From Marinihelvus fidelis (GTDB lineage: Bacteria; Pseudomonadota; Gammaproteobacteria; Xanthomonadales; SZUA-36): DNA of 64,000 nucleotides. Where the stretch lies: contig NZ_VYXP01000001.1 of the NCBI RefSeq assembly GCF_008725655.1, forward strand, positions 1-64,000, in the 5' to 3' direction. The translations under genes and the position numbers were made by a program. The notes under the pieces are model-generated. The model saw nothing but the letters and a program-made list of their open reading frames with translations, ran no database searches and was not told the DNA's origin. This document shows positions 9,083-19,677 of this stretch, in pieces. Positions within the stretch are counted from its first letter, which is position 1. The number at the start of each line of letters is the position of its first letter.

Positions 9083-9916
9083 TTACTCTCCTTCTTTCAC
9101 TTCGTGAATGTGAACATCGCGCTGCGGGAACGGGATATTGCAGCCCGCGGCTTCCAGTTCAGCCTTGGCTTTCTCCATGATTTCCGCGCGCACGACCCAG
9201 TAGTCAGAGGTCGCGGTCCATGGCCGGACCCAGAAGTTGACGCTGGAATCGGCCAGTGCGGTGATCAGCACCACTGGCGCCGGGTCTTTCAGCACCTTCG
9301 GGTGCTCGGTGCAGACCCGCATCAGGATTTCGGCGGCCACTTTCAGGTCGTCGCCGTAGCCGACGCCGAATTCCATGTCGATACGGCGCGTGTCGCGCGT
9401 GGTGTAGTTGATGATGGGCGAGTTCCAGATGGCGCCGTTGGGCAGCGTGATCTCGCGGTTGTCCGGCGTCACGATCAGCGTGTTGACCAGGTGGATTTCC
9501 TCCACCGAGCCCGATTCGCCGGCGGCTTCGACGAAGTCGCCCTTGGCGAACGGCCGGAACATCACCAGCATGACACCGGCGGCGAAGTTGCTGAGTGAAT
9601 CTTTCAGCGCCAGACCGATGGCCAGGCCCGCGGCGCCAAGAACAGCCACCAGCGACGTGGCGGGGATACCCAGTTTCTGCAGCGCGGCGACGAAGGTAAT
9701 GGCCAGAATCAGCCACCAGATGATGGTGCCGATGAAATCGACGAGGATGTCATCCATTTCCTTCTTGCGCATGACCTTCTCGGCCCAGTGCTGCGTGAAG
9801 CGCCCCAGGCGCATGCCCAGGAACAGGATGACCAGCGCGATCAGCAGGTTGAAGCCGAACGTGATCAGGATATCGGTGATGCCGGAATCGGCGTACCAGG
9901 TTTTAAATTGCTCCAT
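9083..9916 (-). CDS. mscS: Small-conductance mechanosensitive channel MscS
   Basis: A membrane channel that opens on osmotic downshock and releases solutes. The 277 residues carry three N-terminal membrane helices. TM3 shows the Gly/Ala packing of MscS (SLVAVLGAAGLAIGLALKDS), followed by NFAAGVMLVMFRPFAKGDFVE and the soluble beta domain with the TLPNGAIWNSPIINYT motif. Length and layout match the MscS core, with no extra domains. It is probably co-transcribed with the ferritin gene downstream and the small gene upstream. Confidence 0.95.
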   Translation of the reverse strand: MEQFKTWYADSGITDILITFGFNLLIALVILFLGMRLGRFTQHWAEKVMRKKEMDDILVDFIGTIIWWLILAITFVAALQKLGIPATSLVAVLGAAGLAIGLALKDSLSNFAAGVMLVMFRPFAKGDFVEAAGESGSVEEIHLVNTLIVTPDNREITLPNGAIWNSPIINYTTRDTRRIDMEFGVGYGDDLKVAAEILMRVCTEHPKVLKDPAPVVLITALADSSVNFWVRPWTATSDYWVVRAEIMEKAKAELEAAGCNIPFPQRDVHIHEVKEGE

Positions 9917-9941
9917 GGTTCCCCCGTGAGCGTTGATTGAA

Positions 9942-10349
9942 TCAGGCGACGTCGCTGTCGCCCTCCAGGACTTCCTCGAAACGGTCGGCGAACGGCGCCA
10001 CGTGGTTCACCACGTGTTCCAGTTCCTGGCCGCTCAGGATTGAATAGGGCAGGTTCTCGCACATCTTGATGTAGGCCACGCCGTCCAGGTCGCCGACGGC
10101 CAGGTAGCCGACGCGCTGCATCAGGTTGATGCGCAGGCATTTCTCGGCGTCGAAGTCCTCCAGCGGCACCACCGGCGTTTCCACGCGCAGGTAGCGGCGG
10201 CCATCGCCGCCCTTGATCTCGGCCAGGAAAATGCTCTGCTTGCGGCCTTCGCTGCCCACCGGGCATTCGAAGCCCAGCAGGAACGGCTCGTCGATGATCA
10301 GCTCGTGATGGCCGGCGACGAAATCACGTACTTCCGTGAACGTTTCCAC
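9942..10349 (-). CDS. Uncharacterised protein, possible CesT/YbjN-like fold
   Basis: The frame is open beyond 10349, but the GTG there sits seven bases after an AAGGA ribosome site and just after the stop of the SDR gene, giving 135 residues. The protein has no signal peptide or membrane segment. It is acidic, with alternating beta and alpha patterns (YLRVETPVVPLEDFDAEKCLRINLMQRVGYLAVGDLDGVAYIKM). The length and pattern recall the type III chaperone/YbjN fold, but this is a weak guess. It is the distal gene of the leucine-catabolism cluster. Confidence 0.6.
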   Translation of the reverse strand: METFTEVRDFVAGHHELIIDEPFLLGFECPVGSEGRKQSIFLAEIKGGDGRRYLRVETPVVPLEDFDAEKCLRINLMQRVGYLAVGDLDGVAYIKMCENLPYSILSGQELEHVVNHVAPFADRFEEVLEGDSDVA

Positions 10350-10359
10350 GTTGGTTTCC

Positions 10360-11127
10360 TTACTTTGGTTGCATGCGGACGGCACCGTCCAGTCGCAGCG
10401 TGGTGCCGTTGAGGTACCCATTCTCCACGATATGGGCCGCGAGTTCAGCAAACTCTTCGGGTTTGCCCAGCCGTGACGGGAACGGAATGGAGGCGGATAA
10501 CGACTCCTGAACCTCCGGCGGCATGCCGTCCACCATCGGCGTCCAGAAAATGCCCGGTGCAATCGCCATGACCCGCACGCCGATGCGGGTAAACTCGCGC
10601 GCCATCGGCAGCGTCATGCCAACGATGCCACCCTTGCTGGCCGAATACGCCGCCTGGCCGATCTGGCCCTCGTAGGCCGCCACCGAGGCGGTGTTGATGA
10701 TCACGCCGCGCTCGCCGTCTTCGCCCGGCTCGTTCGCTTCCATGGCCGCGGCCGACGCCTTGGCGACATTGAAGCTACCCACCAGGTTGATGTTGATGAC
10801 GTTGGCGAAGTAGTCCAGTGCCATCGGTGCCTCGCGCCCCAGTACCCGTCCGGCGCCGATGACACCGGCGCAGTTGACGTTGACGTTGACGCCGCCCATG
10901 TGGCCCTTCGCCGCCTCGATGGCGGCCACCACCGCGGCCTCGTCGGTGACGTTGACGTTCAGGTAGTTCGCGTTGGCGCCCAGCTCGGCCACCGCCGCCG
11001 CGCCGGCCTCGTCATTGATATCCAGCAGCGTGACCTGGCCGCCAGCGGCGACGACGTGTTTCGCCACGGCCAGGCCAAGGCCGGAGGCGCCGCCGGTGAT
11101 GACGGCTTTCGCCTGTGAAATCTTCAT
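10360..11127 (-). CDS. Short-chain dehydrogenase, 3-hydroxyacyl-CoA / 2-methyl-3-hydroxybutyryl-CoA dehydrogenase type
   Basis: A classical SDR of 255 residues with the NAD motif TGGASGLG (11-18), NCAGV, and catalytic Ser148, Tyr161 and Lys165 (YSASK). The overall sequence, including the EPGEDGERGVIINTASVAAYEGQIGQ stretch, is that of the HSD17B10-like type II 3-hydroxyacyl-CoA dehydrogenases that act in isoleucine and fatty-acid oxidation. It begins four bases after the liuC stop, which supports a role in branched-chain acyl-CoA breakdown. The exact acyl substrate is inferred. Confidence 0.88.
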   Translation of the reverse strand: MKISQAKAVITGGASGLGLAVAKHVVAAGGQVTLLDINDEAGAAAVAELGANANYLNVNVTDEAAVVAAIEAAKGHMGGVNVNVNCAGVIGAGRVLGREAPMALDYFANVININLVGSFNVAKASAAAMEANEPGEDGERGVIINTASVAAYEGQIGQAAYSASKGGIVGMTLPMAREFTRIGVRVMAIAPGIFWTPMVDGMPPEVQESLSASIPFPSRLGKPEEFAELAAHIVENGYLNGTTLRLDGAVRMQPK

Positions 11128-11131
11128 GGTG

Positions 11132-11938
11132 TTACTCCTTGGGGTCTGCGCCGGCGGAAATCCACCCCGGCGCGCGTTTGTCGAGGAATGCGCGCATGCC
11201 TTCCCGGCCCTCGTCGCCGGTGCGAAGCCGGGCGATCAGTTGGGCGGTGTGCTGGTCCAGTTTCAGTTGTGTGTCGATGCTGTGGCCGCCGGCGAAACCG
11301 GCGAGTGCCTTGCCCTGCGCCTGCGCCTGCGGGCCACCTTTCGCGAGCTCTTCCGTAAAACGAAGGGTTGCGCTATCCAGGGCGTCGGCCGCTGTGACTT
11401 CGTGCACCAGGCCAATGTGTAAGGCGTGCGCGGCGTCGAATCGCTCGCCGGTCAGGAAATACCGCCGCGCATGACTCTCGCCGATCTTGCGGAACACGTA
11501 GGGCGAGATTACCGCCGGGGCGAGCCCTAAGCGCACCTCGCTGGTGGCGAACACGGCGTTCTCGGCCGCAACGGCGATATCGCAGCAGGCGACCAGGCCC
11601 ATCCCCCCGCCGATGGCGGCGCCGTTGACGCGGGCGATGGTGGGTTTGTGCAGGTAGTTCAGGGTGCGCATCAGGCGCGCCAGGTGCAGGGCGTCGTGCT
11701 CGTTGGTGGCGGCGTCGGCCTCGGCCATGCGCCGCATCCAGTTCAGGTCGGCGCCGGCGGAGAATGATTTGCCGGCGCCCGTCAGGACCACGACGCGGAC
11801 GGCGGTGTCGCTGCCCACGGCCAGCAGCGTGTCGGTCAGGCAGCCGATCAGCTCGTCGTCGAAAGCGTTGTGGACCTCCGGGCGGTTCAGCGTCAGTGTG
11901 GCGACGCCGTCTTCCAGGTGGTATTGCAGGCTGCTCAT
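11132..11938 (-). CDS. liuC: 3-methylglutaconyl-CoA hydratase (enoyl-CoA hydratase family)
   Basis: A 268-residue crotonase-fold protein. The oxyanion-hole segments (SAGADLNWM, and GAAIGGGMGLVACCDIAVAAENAVFATSEVRLGLAPAVISPYV) match the LiuC subfamily, which hydrates 3-methylglutaconyl-CoA to HMG-CoA in leucine catabolism. The ATG at 11938 starts the conserved domain; the reading frame extends further but into the upstream gene. It lies 22 bases after the carboxyltransferase gene liuB, the normal order in liu operons. Confidence 0.92.
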   Translation of the reverse strand: MSSLQYHLEDGVATLTLNRPEVHNAFDDELIGCLTDTLLAVGSDTAVRVVVLTGAGKSFSAGADLNWMRRMAEADAATNEHDALHLARLMRTLNYLHKPTIARVNGAAIGGGMGLVACCDIAVAAENAVFATSEVRLGLAPAVISPYVFRKIGESHARRYFLTGERFDAAHALHIGLVHEVTAADALDSATLRFTEELAKGGPQAQAQGKALAGFAGGHSIDTQLKLDQHTAQLIARLRTGDEGREGMRAFLDKRAPGWISAGADPKE

Positions 11939-11960
11939 GGTTCGATCCCCCGGCCGGTCG

Positions 11961-13568
<1,608 letters not shown>

Positions 13569-13575
13569 TGTGGCT

Positions 13576-14748
13576 TTAAACCAGCTCCACCGCGATCGCC
13601 GTCGCCTCGCCACCCCCATTGCACAGCGCCGCAACGCCACGCTTCAGGCCGCGCTGGGCCAGGGCGTTCAGCAGTGTGACCACCAGTCGCGCGCCGCTGG
13701 CGCCGATGGGGTGACCCAGCGCGCAGGCGCCGCCGTTGACGTTGATCTTGTCGTGCGGGATGTCGTGGTCGTGCATCGCCGCCATCGTGACCGCGGCGAA
13801 GGCCTCGTTGACCTCGAACAGGTCGACATCGGAGACGCTCCAGCCCGCCTTTTTCAGCACGTTGGCGATCGCGCCCACGGGGGCGGTCGTGAACCATTCC
13901 GGTTCCTGCGAGTGCATGGCGTGGGCGACGATACGCGCCAGCGGCGTAACGCCGCGCTCGCGCGCCGCGTCGGCGCTCATCAGTACCACGGCGGCGGCGC
14001 CGTCGGAGATCTTTGACGACGTGGCGGCGGTGACCGTGCCGTCCTTGGCGAAGGCGGCGCGCAGCGTGGGAATCTTCTCCAGGTTGCAGCGCGGCGGCTC
14101 TTCGTCCTGGGTGACCACGGTCTCACCGCGGCGGCTGCGTACCGTGACCGGCGCCAGCTCCGCCTCGAATTCGGATTCCATGGCGTGCAGAGCGCGTTCC
14201 ACCGAGGCCGTGCCGAAGGCATCCATCGCCTCGCGGCTGAACGCGTACTTGTCGGCGCACTTCTGGCCGTAGACGCCCATCATGAAACCCTCGTCCGGGT
14301 CCTGCAGGCCGTCGGTGAACATGTGGTCCAGCACCTCGCCGTGGCCCATGCGGTAACCGCCGCGCGCTTTCGGCAACAGGTAGGGCGCGCGGGTCATGGA
14401 TTCCATGCCGCCCGCCACGACTACCGACTTGCTGCCGGCGACAATGCTGTCGTGCGCCTGCATGATGGCCACCAGGCCGGAGCTGCAGGCCTTGTTGACC
14501 GTGACCGCGCCGGCGCTGACCGGGATACCGGCCTTGCGCGCGGCCAGCCGCGCGGGCGCCTGGCCGACACCGGCCGGCAGCACGCATCCCATGACCACGT
14601 CGTCAATGGCATCGACAGCCACACCCGACTGCTCGACGGCCGCCGCAATGGCCGCCGCGCCCAGATCGTCGGCGGGAACGTCACTGAACTGGCCCTGGAA
14701 AGAGCCGATGGGGGTGCGCTTGGCGCCTGCGATGATGATGTCAGTCAT
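13576..14748 (-). CDS. Acetyl-CoA acetyltransferase (thiolase)
   Basis: A 390-residue thiolase with the acyl-accepting Cys88 in NKACSSGL, the [16 protein letters not shown] segment with its active-site His, and the CNGGGEATA motif with the second Cys near the C-terminus. Thiolases of this kind split acetoacetyl-CoA or 2-methylacetoacetyl-CoA and so finish leucine and isoleucine degradation. It precedes liuB by 7 bases. A VapBC module lies between it and the isovaleryl-CoA dehydrogenase gene. Confidence 0.94.
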   Translation of the reverse strand: MTDIIIAGAKRTPIGSFQGQFSDVPADDLGAAAIAAAVEQSGVAVDAIDDVVMGCVLPAGVGQAPARLAARKAGIPVSAGAVTVNKACSSGLVAIMQAHDSIVAGSKSVVVAGGMESMTRAPYLLPKARGGYRMGHGEVLDHMFTDGLQDPDEGFMMGVYGQKCADKYAFSREAMDAFGTASVERALHAMESEFEAELAPVTVRSRRGETVVTQDEEPPRCNLEKIPTLRAAFAKDGTVTAATSSKISDGAAAVVLMSADAARERGVTPLARIVAHAMHSQEPEWFTTAPVGAIANVLKKAGWSVSDVDLFEVNEAFAAVTMAAMHDHDIPHDKINVNGGACALGHPIGASGARLVVTLLNALAQRGLKRGVAALCNGGGEATAIAVELV

Positions 14749-14800
14749 GATGTTGTGTCCGTGATTCTGTCGATGGTGGATTGTTGGGTATTCACTGGAT

Positions 14801-15232
14801 TCAGCGCTCGTGTACGGCGCCGATAAACGGGTTCCTGATCTTGACGCCGCTGATGCTCTGTCCGTGGTTCATGTCCTCGCTGAGCAAGGTTGAGCAGCCC
14901 GCTTTGCGGGCCGCGTTGATGATCAGCGCGTCCCAATAGGACAACTTGTGAAGCCTGACCAGGTCAACCGCATCCAGCGTGTCGTCGGTTGTGATCTGTA
15001 TGACATTCAGCGTTGTCAGCAGTTGCATGCGACGTTGAACGGTTTCGGGCTTGATGCCGAGTTTTCGGGTGCAGACCGCGAAGAACTCCTGGAGTACCTG
15101 GGTTGATATCACTCCGGTTCCGTCGTGCATCGCCGCGGTCACCAATTCGATAGCCCGTTGTCGCTTAATGGGTTCGTCGGCATCTTCAGCGTAGACCAGG
15201 ACATTGGTGTCGAAGAAGCTAAGTTCTTTCAT
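14801..15232 (-). CDS. vapC: PIN-domain ribonuclease toxin (VapC family)
   Basis: A 143-residue PIN-domain protein. The first metal-binding Asp is in FFDTNVLVYA near the N-terminus, a conserved Glu in QVLQEFFAV, and further acidic residues in SYWDALIINAA and LLSEDMNHG, the usual PIN quartet. VapC toxins cleave RNA and are neutralised by the co-expressed antitoxin. The chosen ATG overlaps the antitoxin gene by 14 bases, a standard coupling; the frame extends upstream but only through the antitoxin. The pair interrupts the leucine-catabolism gene cluster. Confidence 0.9.
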   Translation of the reverse strand: MKELSFFDTNVLVYAEDADEPIKRQRAIELVTAAMHDGTGVISTQVLQEFFAVCTRKLGIKPETVQRRMQLLTTLNVIQITTDDTLDAVDLVRLHKLSYWDALIINAARKAGCSTLLSEDMNHGQSISGVKIRNPFIGAVHER

Positions 15233-15443
15233 GAAGCTCGTCGCGATCGAAAGCCCAGCCCTTCTCGCGCCTTCCCTGTCCGCTACCGCCGATGTACTCG
15301 TCAATCGTTGCATCCAGTGCCTGGCCGGAGCACAGCTGCTCCAGGTACTCGCGAACCATCTGGTTGACGCTTTTTCCCTGGGCCCGCGCGGCCTTGCGGG
15401 CGCGCTCAAGTAGGTCCTTGTTGATTGAAAGTGTCAGGTTCAT
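15219..15443 (-). CDS. vapB: Antitoxin of the VapBC pair (ribbon-helix-helix type)
   Basis: A 74-residue protein with an N-terminal pattern of a beta strand and two helices (MNLTLSINKDLLERARKAARAQGKSVNQMVREYLEQL) typical of DUF6364/VapB-like ribbon-helix-helix antitoxins. The C-terminal part is charged and would bind the toxin. It is the first gene of the pair. Two direct repeats in its promoter region (15452-15479) are good candidates for its own binding site. Confidence 0.82.
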   Translation of the reverse strand: MNLTLSINKDLLERARKAARAQGKSVNQMVREYLEQLCSGQALDATIDEYIGGSGQGRREKGWAFDRDELHERT

Positions 15444-15451
15444 CAGCTATT

Positions 15452-15479
15452 CACGTATTAAGTGTGCACATAATAAGTG
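15452..15479 (-). promoter_or_regulatory. Putative VapB operator: two direct repeats
   Basis: CACGTATTAAGTG (15452-15464) and CACATAATAAGTG (15467-15479) are 13-base copies spaced 15 bases apart, 9 bases upstream of the antitoxin start codon. On the minus strand they overlap a TTGATA/TTAATA promoter pair. Each copy is itself a weak palindrome (CAC..GTG). They are AT-rich compared with the surroundings, as expected of an autoregulatory toxin-antitoxin operator. Confidence 0.55.
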
Positions 15480-15496
15480 TATCAAACTGCCCTGAA

Positions 15497-16642
15497 TTAC
15501 GCCTTGTCCTGCACAAGCTCCCTGCCAATCAGCATGCGCCGGATCTCGTTGGTGCCGGCGCCGATTTCGTAGAGCTTGGCGTCGCGGAGCAGGCGGCCGG
15601 CCGGGTATTCGTTGATGTAGCCGTTGCCGCCCAGGGTCTGGATCGCCTCCAGCGTCACCTCGACGGCGGAGCGCGAGGCGTGCAGCAGGCACGCGGCGGG
15701 GTCGATGCGCGACTTGCGGCCGTCGTCGAAGGCCTCGGCGACGGCGTAGGCGAAGGCGCGCGAGGACTGCAGCGCTGTGTACATGTCGCCCAGCTTGGCC
15801 TGCATCACGCCGAACTCGCCCAGGGCCTTGCCGAACTGTTTGCGCTCGCGGGTGTAGGGCAGGGCCAGGTCCAGCGCCGCCTGCATCAGGCCGATGGGGC
15901 CGCCGGACAGCACCATGCGCTCGGTGTCCAGGCCGCTCATCAGCACCTTCACACCCTGGTTCACTTCGCCCAGCACGTTCTCGGCCGGGATGACGCAGTC
16001 CTCGAATACCAGTTCGCAGGTGTTGGAGCCGCGCATGCCCAGCTTGTCGAGCTTCTGGGCCTTGCTGAAGCCGGGCAGGTCGTCGGTGACCAGGAAGGCG
16101 GTCATGCACTTGGAGCCCGCTTCCGGGCCGGCGGTGCGCATGTAGACGATCAACACGCCGGCCTCGGGGCCGTTGGTGATCCACATCTTGTTGCCGTTGG
16201 CGACCCAGGTGCCGTCGTCGCGCTGCTCGGCGCGGCAGGCCATGGAGCCCACCACGTCGGAGCCGGCGCCCGGTTCGGACATGGCCAGCGCGCCGACGGT
16301 CTCGCCGCTGCACAGGCCGGGGAGGAAGCGTTGTTTCTGCGCCTCGGTGCCGTTGCGCTGCAGGTTGTCGACGCACAGGTTGGAGTGCGCGCCATAGGAC
16401 AGGCCGATGGAACCGGAGGCGCGGGAGATTTCCTCCATCGCCACCAGGTGGGCCAGGTAACCCATGTCCGAGCCGCCGTAATCGGCCGGCACGGTCATGC
16501 CCAGCATGCCCATCTCACCCAGCTTGGGCCACAGGTCCTGTGGGAATTCGTTGACCTCGTCGATCTCGGCCGCGCGCGGCGCGATCTCGGCTTCGGCGAA
16601 ACGCCGCGCGGTGTCGCGCAGCAGCTCCAGTTCCTCGTTCAT
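15497..16642 (-). CDS. ivd: Isovaleryl-CoA dehydrogenase
   Basis: An FAD-dependent acyl-CoA dehydrogenase of 381 residues that oxidises isovaleryl-CoA to 3-methylcrotonyl-CoA in leucine catabolism. Signatures include [32 protein letters not shown] and the C-terminal [19 protein letters not shown]. The segment [23 protein letters not shown] carries a Glu at the position used as catalytic base by isovaleryl-CoA dehydrogenases, unlike most acyl-CoA dehydrogenases. It is next to the leucine dehydrogenase gene, 45 bases downstream. Confidence 0.96.
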   Translation of the reverse strand: MNEELELLRDTARRFAEAEIAPRAAEIDEVNEFPQDLWPKLGEMGMLGMTVPADYGGSDMGYLAHLVAMEEISRASGSIGLSYGAHSNLCVDNLQRNGTEAQKQRFLPGLCSGETVGALAMSEPGAGSDVVGSMACRAEQRDDGTWVANGNKMWITNGPEAGVLIVYMRTAGPEAGSKCMTAFLVTDDLPGFSKAQKLDKLGMRGSNTCELVFEDCVIPAENVLGEVNQGVKVLMSGLDTERMVLSGGPIGLMQAALDLALPYTRERKQFGKALGEFGVMQAKLGDMYTALQSSRAFAYAVAEAFDDGRKSRIDPAACLLHASRSAVEVTLEAIQTLGGNGYINEYPAGRLLRDAKLYEIGAGTNEIRRMLIGRELVQDKA

Positions 16643-16687
16643 CGGTGTCCCCTCCCGTCAGCCTGTCCAGTATGGCGCGTGAATGTG

Positions 16688-17791
16688 TCAGCCGCTGTTG
16701 CGCTCCCGGCCGGGGAAACGGTGCGGCTTACCCATGTGCGGCATCTTGATCTTGCCCAGGATGGCGATGCGCTCCTCGGCCATGCGGTCGGACGCCTGAT
16801 AGGTGGGGATGCCATCGCGCTCGGCGATTTCGAAGATGCGTTTCAGGTTGTAGTAAATCGCGCGCGTCATGCGGTAGCCACGTTCCTCGCTGTAGCCTTC
16901 GAATTCGATCGACACGTTCATCAGGCCGCCGGCGTTGACCGCGTAGTCCGGCGCGTACAGGATGCCGCGCTTTTCCAGCTCGTCACCGGCCGCGTCATTG
17001 GCCAGCTGGTTGTTGGCGGAGCCCGCCACCACCTTGAACTTGAAGCGCGGAATGGTGTTCTCGTTGACCACCGCGCCCAGGGCGCAGGGGCTGAACACGT
17101 CGGCGTCGACATCGTAGATGTCATCCAGGCCCACGGCCTCGGCGCCCATGTCGACGGCCTGGGCCACGGCTTCCTCGTTGATGTCGGTGACGAAGATCTT
17201 TGCACCGGCTTCGCGCAGCAACTTGACCAGGTGGTGGCCGACATGGCCGGCGCCCTGAACGGCGAAGCTGTACTTGCCGACATCGTCATCACCAAACTTG
17301 GCCACCAGCGCGGCGCGGATACCCTGCAGCGTGCCGAACGCCGTGAACGGCGACGGGTCGCCGGAACCACCGTGGACTTCGTGCACGCCGACCACGTTAT
17401 TGGTTTCCTGGAAAATGAATTCCATGTCGTTCACATCGATGCCGACATCCTCGGCGGTGATGTAACGGCCGTTCAGCGTGTCGATAAACTTGCCGAAGGC
17501 GCGGAACAGCGCCTCGGACTTGTCCTGGCGTGGGTCGCCGATGATCACGGCCTTGCCGCCACCCAGGTTCAGGCCGGACACCGCCGCCTTGTAGGTCATG
17601 CCGCGAGACAGGCGCAGCACGTCGTTCAGCGCTTCCTGCTCGGTAGCGTACGGCCACATGCGCAGGCCACCCAGGGCCGGGCCCAGCGTGGTGTTGTGAA
17701 TGGCGATGATGGCTTTCAAGCCGACGTCGGTGTTGTTGCAGAACACGATCTGCTCGTGCTCGGTGGTCTGGATGGTTTCGAACAGTTCCAT
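16688..17791 (-). CDS. Leucine dehydrogenase (Glu/Leu/Phe/Val dehydrogenase family)
   Basis: NAD-dependent oxidative deamination of leucine, valine or isoleucine to the 2-oxo acid. The 367 residues contain LGGLRMWPYATEQEALNDVLRLSRGMTYKAA, GLNLGGGKAVIIGDP with the catalytic Lys pair region, and VQGAGHVGHHLVKLL as the dinucleotide motif. An ATG 21 bases upstream is possible, but MELFETIQ matches the family start and a GGAG lies before it. As first gene of the minus-strand cluster it feeds ivd. The specificity for leucine is inferred from context. Confidence 0.9.
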   Translation of the reverse strand: MELFETIQTTEHEQIVFCNNTDVGLKAIIAIHNTTLGPALGGLRMWPYATEQEALNDVLRLSRGMTYKAAVSGLNLGGGKAVIIGDPRQDKSEALFRAFGKFIDTLNGRYITAEDVGIDVNDMEFIFQETNNVVGVHEVHGGSGDPSPFTAFGTLQGIRAALVAKFGDDDVGKYSFAVQGAGHVGHHLVKLLREAGAKIFVTDINEEAVAQAVDMGAEAVGLDDIYDVDADVFSPCALGAVVNENTIPRFKFKVVAGSANNQLANDAAGDELEKRGILYAPDYAVNAGGLMNVSIEFEGYSEERGYRMTRAIYYNLKRIFEIAERDGIPTYQASDRMAEERIAILGKIKMPHMGKPHRFPGRERNSG

Positions 17792-18139
17792 GAGGATAGG
17801 AATCTCCAACATTTATGGTCTACCGGGCGTGTCCACGCGGGCGACAGTTCGCCACTGGGGCATGCTGGAGCACGTCCGGGATGAAGAAATCGACGGGCAG
17901 AAAAGCTGAGCCGGCCCGGGTCGGCTGGAAATTGTATCAAAAGAAACTAGTTTGGGTGACGGGTGACGGGTGACGGGTGACGGGTGACGCGTGACGGGTG
18001 ACGGGTGACGCGTGACGCGTGACGCGCGACATGTGACGCGAGGCGTGCTTGCGAGGGGCGGGGCGGTTGTGGTTTATTCGTGGGCCCTAAAAATACATCG
18101 CAGGATTCCGAATGCGATGGCCAGGTTGGAGAGCATTTG
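17792..18139. other. Intergenic region between leucine dehydrogenase and the TIM-barrel gene
   Basis: A 348-base divergent intergenic stretch with no credible gene. Its main content is a 12-unit heptamer array at 17956-18039. Next to it, at about 17930-17950, the minus strand reads TTGATACAATTT, which could be the -10 region for leucine dehydrogenase. The plus-strand gene has a GGAGAG ribosome site at about 18128. Confidence 0.6.
17956..18039. repeat. GTGANNN heptamer array, 12 units
   Basis: The longest array in the window: twelve consecutive 7-base units, mostly GTGACGG and GTGACGC, with one GCGACAT variant near the end. It lies between two divergent genes with no facing inverted partner. 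Units differ mainly in the last base, so the array could have expanded and then drifted. Confidence 0.95.
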
Positions 18140-19384
<1,245 letters not shown>

Positions 19385-19404
19385 AACAGTTACAAATAAA
19401 ACGG

Positions 19405-19433
19405 TTGACATCGTTTTCCAGAACGGCGATAAC
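19405..19433 (+). promoter_or_regulatory. Promoter of the ilv-leu operon
   Basis: A perfect -35 TTGACA (19405-19410), a 17-base spacer and GATAAC (19428-19433) as -10. The predicted transcription start is at about 19440-19441, essentially on the A of the leader-peptide ATG. The leader message would therefore have no 5' untranslated region. An AT-rich UP-like stretch (TTACAAATAAAAC) precedes the -35. Confidence 0.85.
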
Positions 19434-19440
19434 ACGACAC

Positions 19441-19584
19441 ATGATTAAGCGCACGCGCCAATTCGCAACGGACACGAGGGGCCACCTGGCCGCGCTCGGG
19501 CGTCTGCGCGGCGCGCACGCCACGCTCCTCCTGGTACTCGTACTTATTATTCCGACTACAGCCGGGGTTGGCGTTTACGCGTAA
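19441..19584 (+). CDS. ilvL: ilv operon leader peptide (attenuator control peptide)
   Basis: A 47-codon frame whose distal part reads TLLLVLVLIIPTTAGVGVYA: nine Leu, Val or Ile codons in a row (19525-19551) followed by two more Val codons. This is the composition of control peptides in branched-chain amino acid attenuators. No Shine-Dalgarno sequence precedes the ATG, which coincides with the predicted transcription start, so initiation is probably leaderless (a situation known for rhizobial trpL). It ends 22 bases before the attenuator terminator stem. Too short for ordinary gene callers, but the codon run and context make it convincing. Confidence 0.92.
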   Translation: MIKRTRQFATDTRGHLAALGRLRGAHATLLLVLVLIIPTTAGVGVYA

Positions 19585-19637
19585 GCAAAACAAGCAAAGA
19601 CATCAGAACCCCGCAACCGAAAGGACGCGGGGTTTTT
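19563..19637 (+). terminator. ilv attenuator: antiterminator and terminator
   Basis: The terminator is AACCCCGC (19607-19614) paired with GCGGGGTT (19627-19634) and ended by T residues to 19637. The segment CGGGGTT at 19563-19569, inside the last codons of the leader peptide, is perfectly complementary to AACCCCG (19607-19613). It can therefore form the competing antiterminator. A ribosome stalled in the Leu/Val/Ile run leaves it free, while one at the stop codon covers it. ilvD starts 40 bases later. Confidence 0.9.
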
Positions 19638-19677
19638 ACTTATATGGACCTGAAAAACCGGAACAAATGAAACCATC

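Noticed and set aside
14749-15496. The VapBC module as part of an integrated element.
   Set aside because: No integrase, direct repeats or attachment-like sequences were found at its borders. It is reported only as a toxin-antitoxin pair.
15425-17884. A plus-strand open frame of more than 800 codons.
   Set aside because: It is the antisense of ivd and leucine dehydrogenase, low in complexity (His/Ala/Gly/Asp-rich), with no ribosome site and no family resemblance. Long antisense frames are common in GC-rich genomes.
17956-18039. A possible CRISPR array.
   Set aside because: The unit is 7 bases without spacers, and no cas genes are near. It is a simple tandem repeat.
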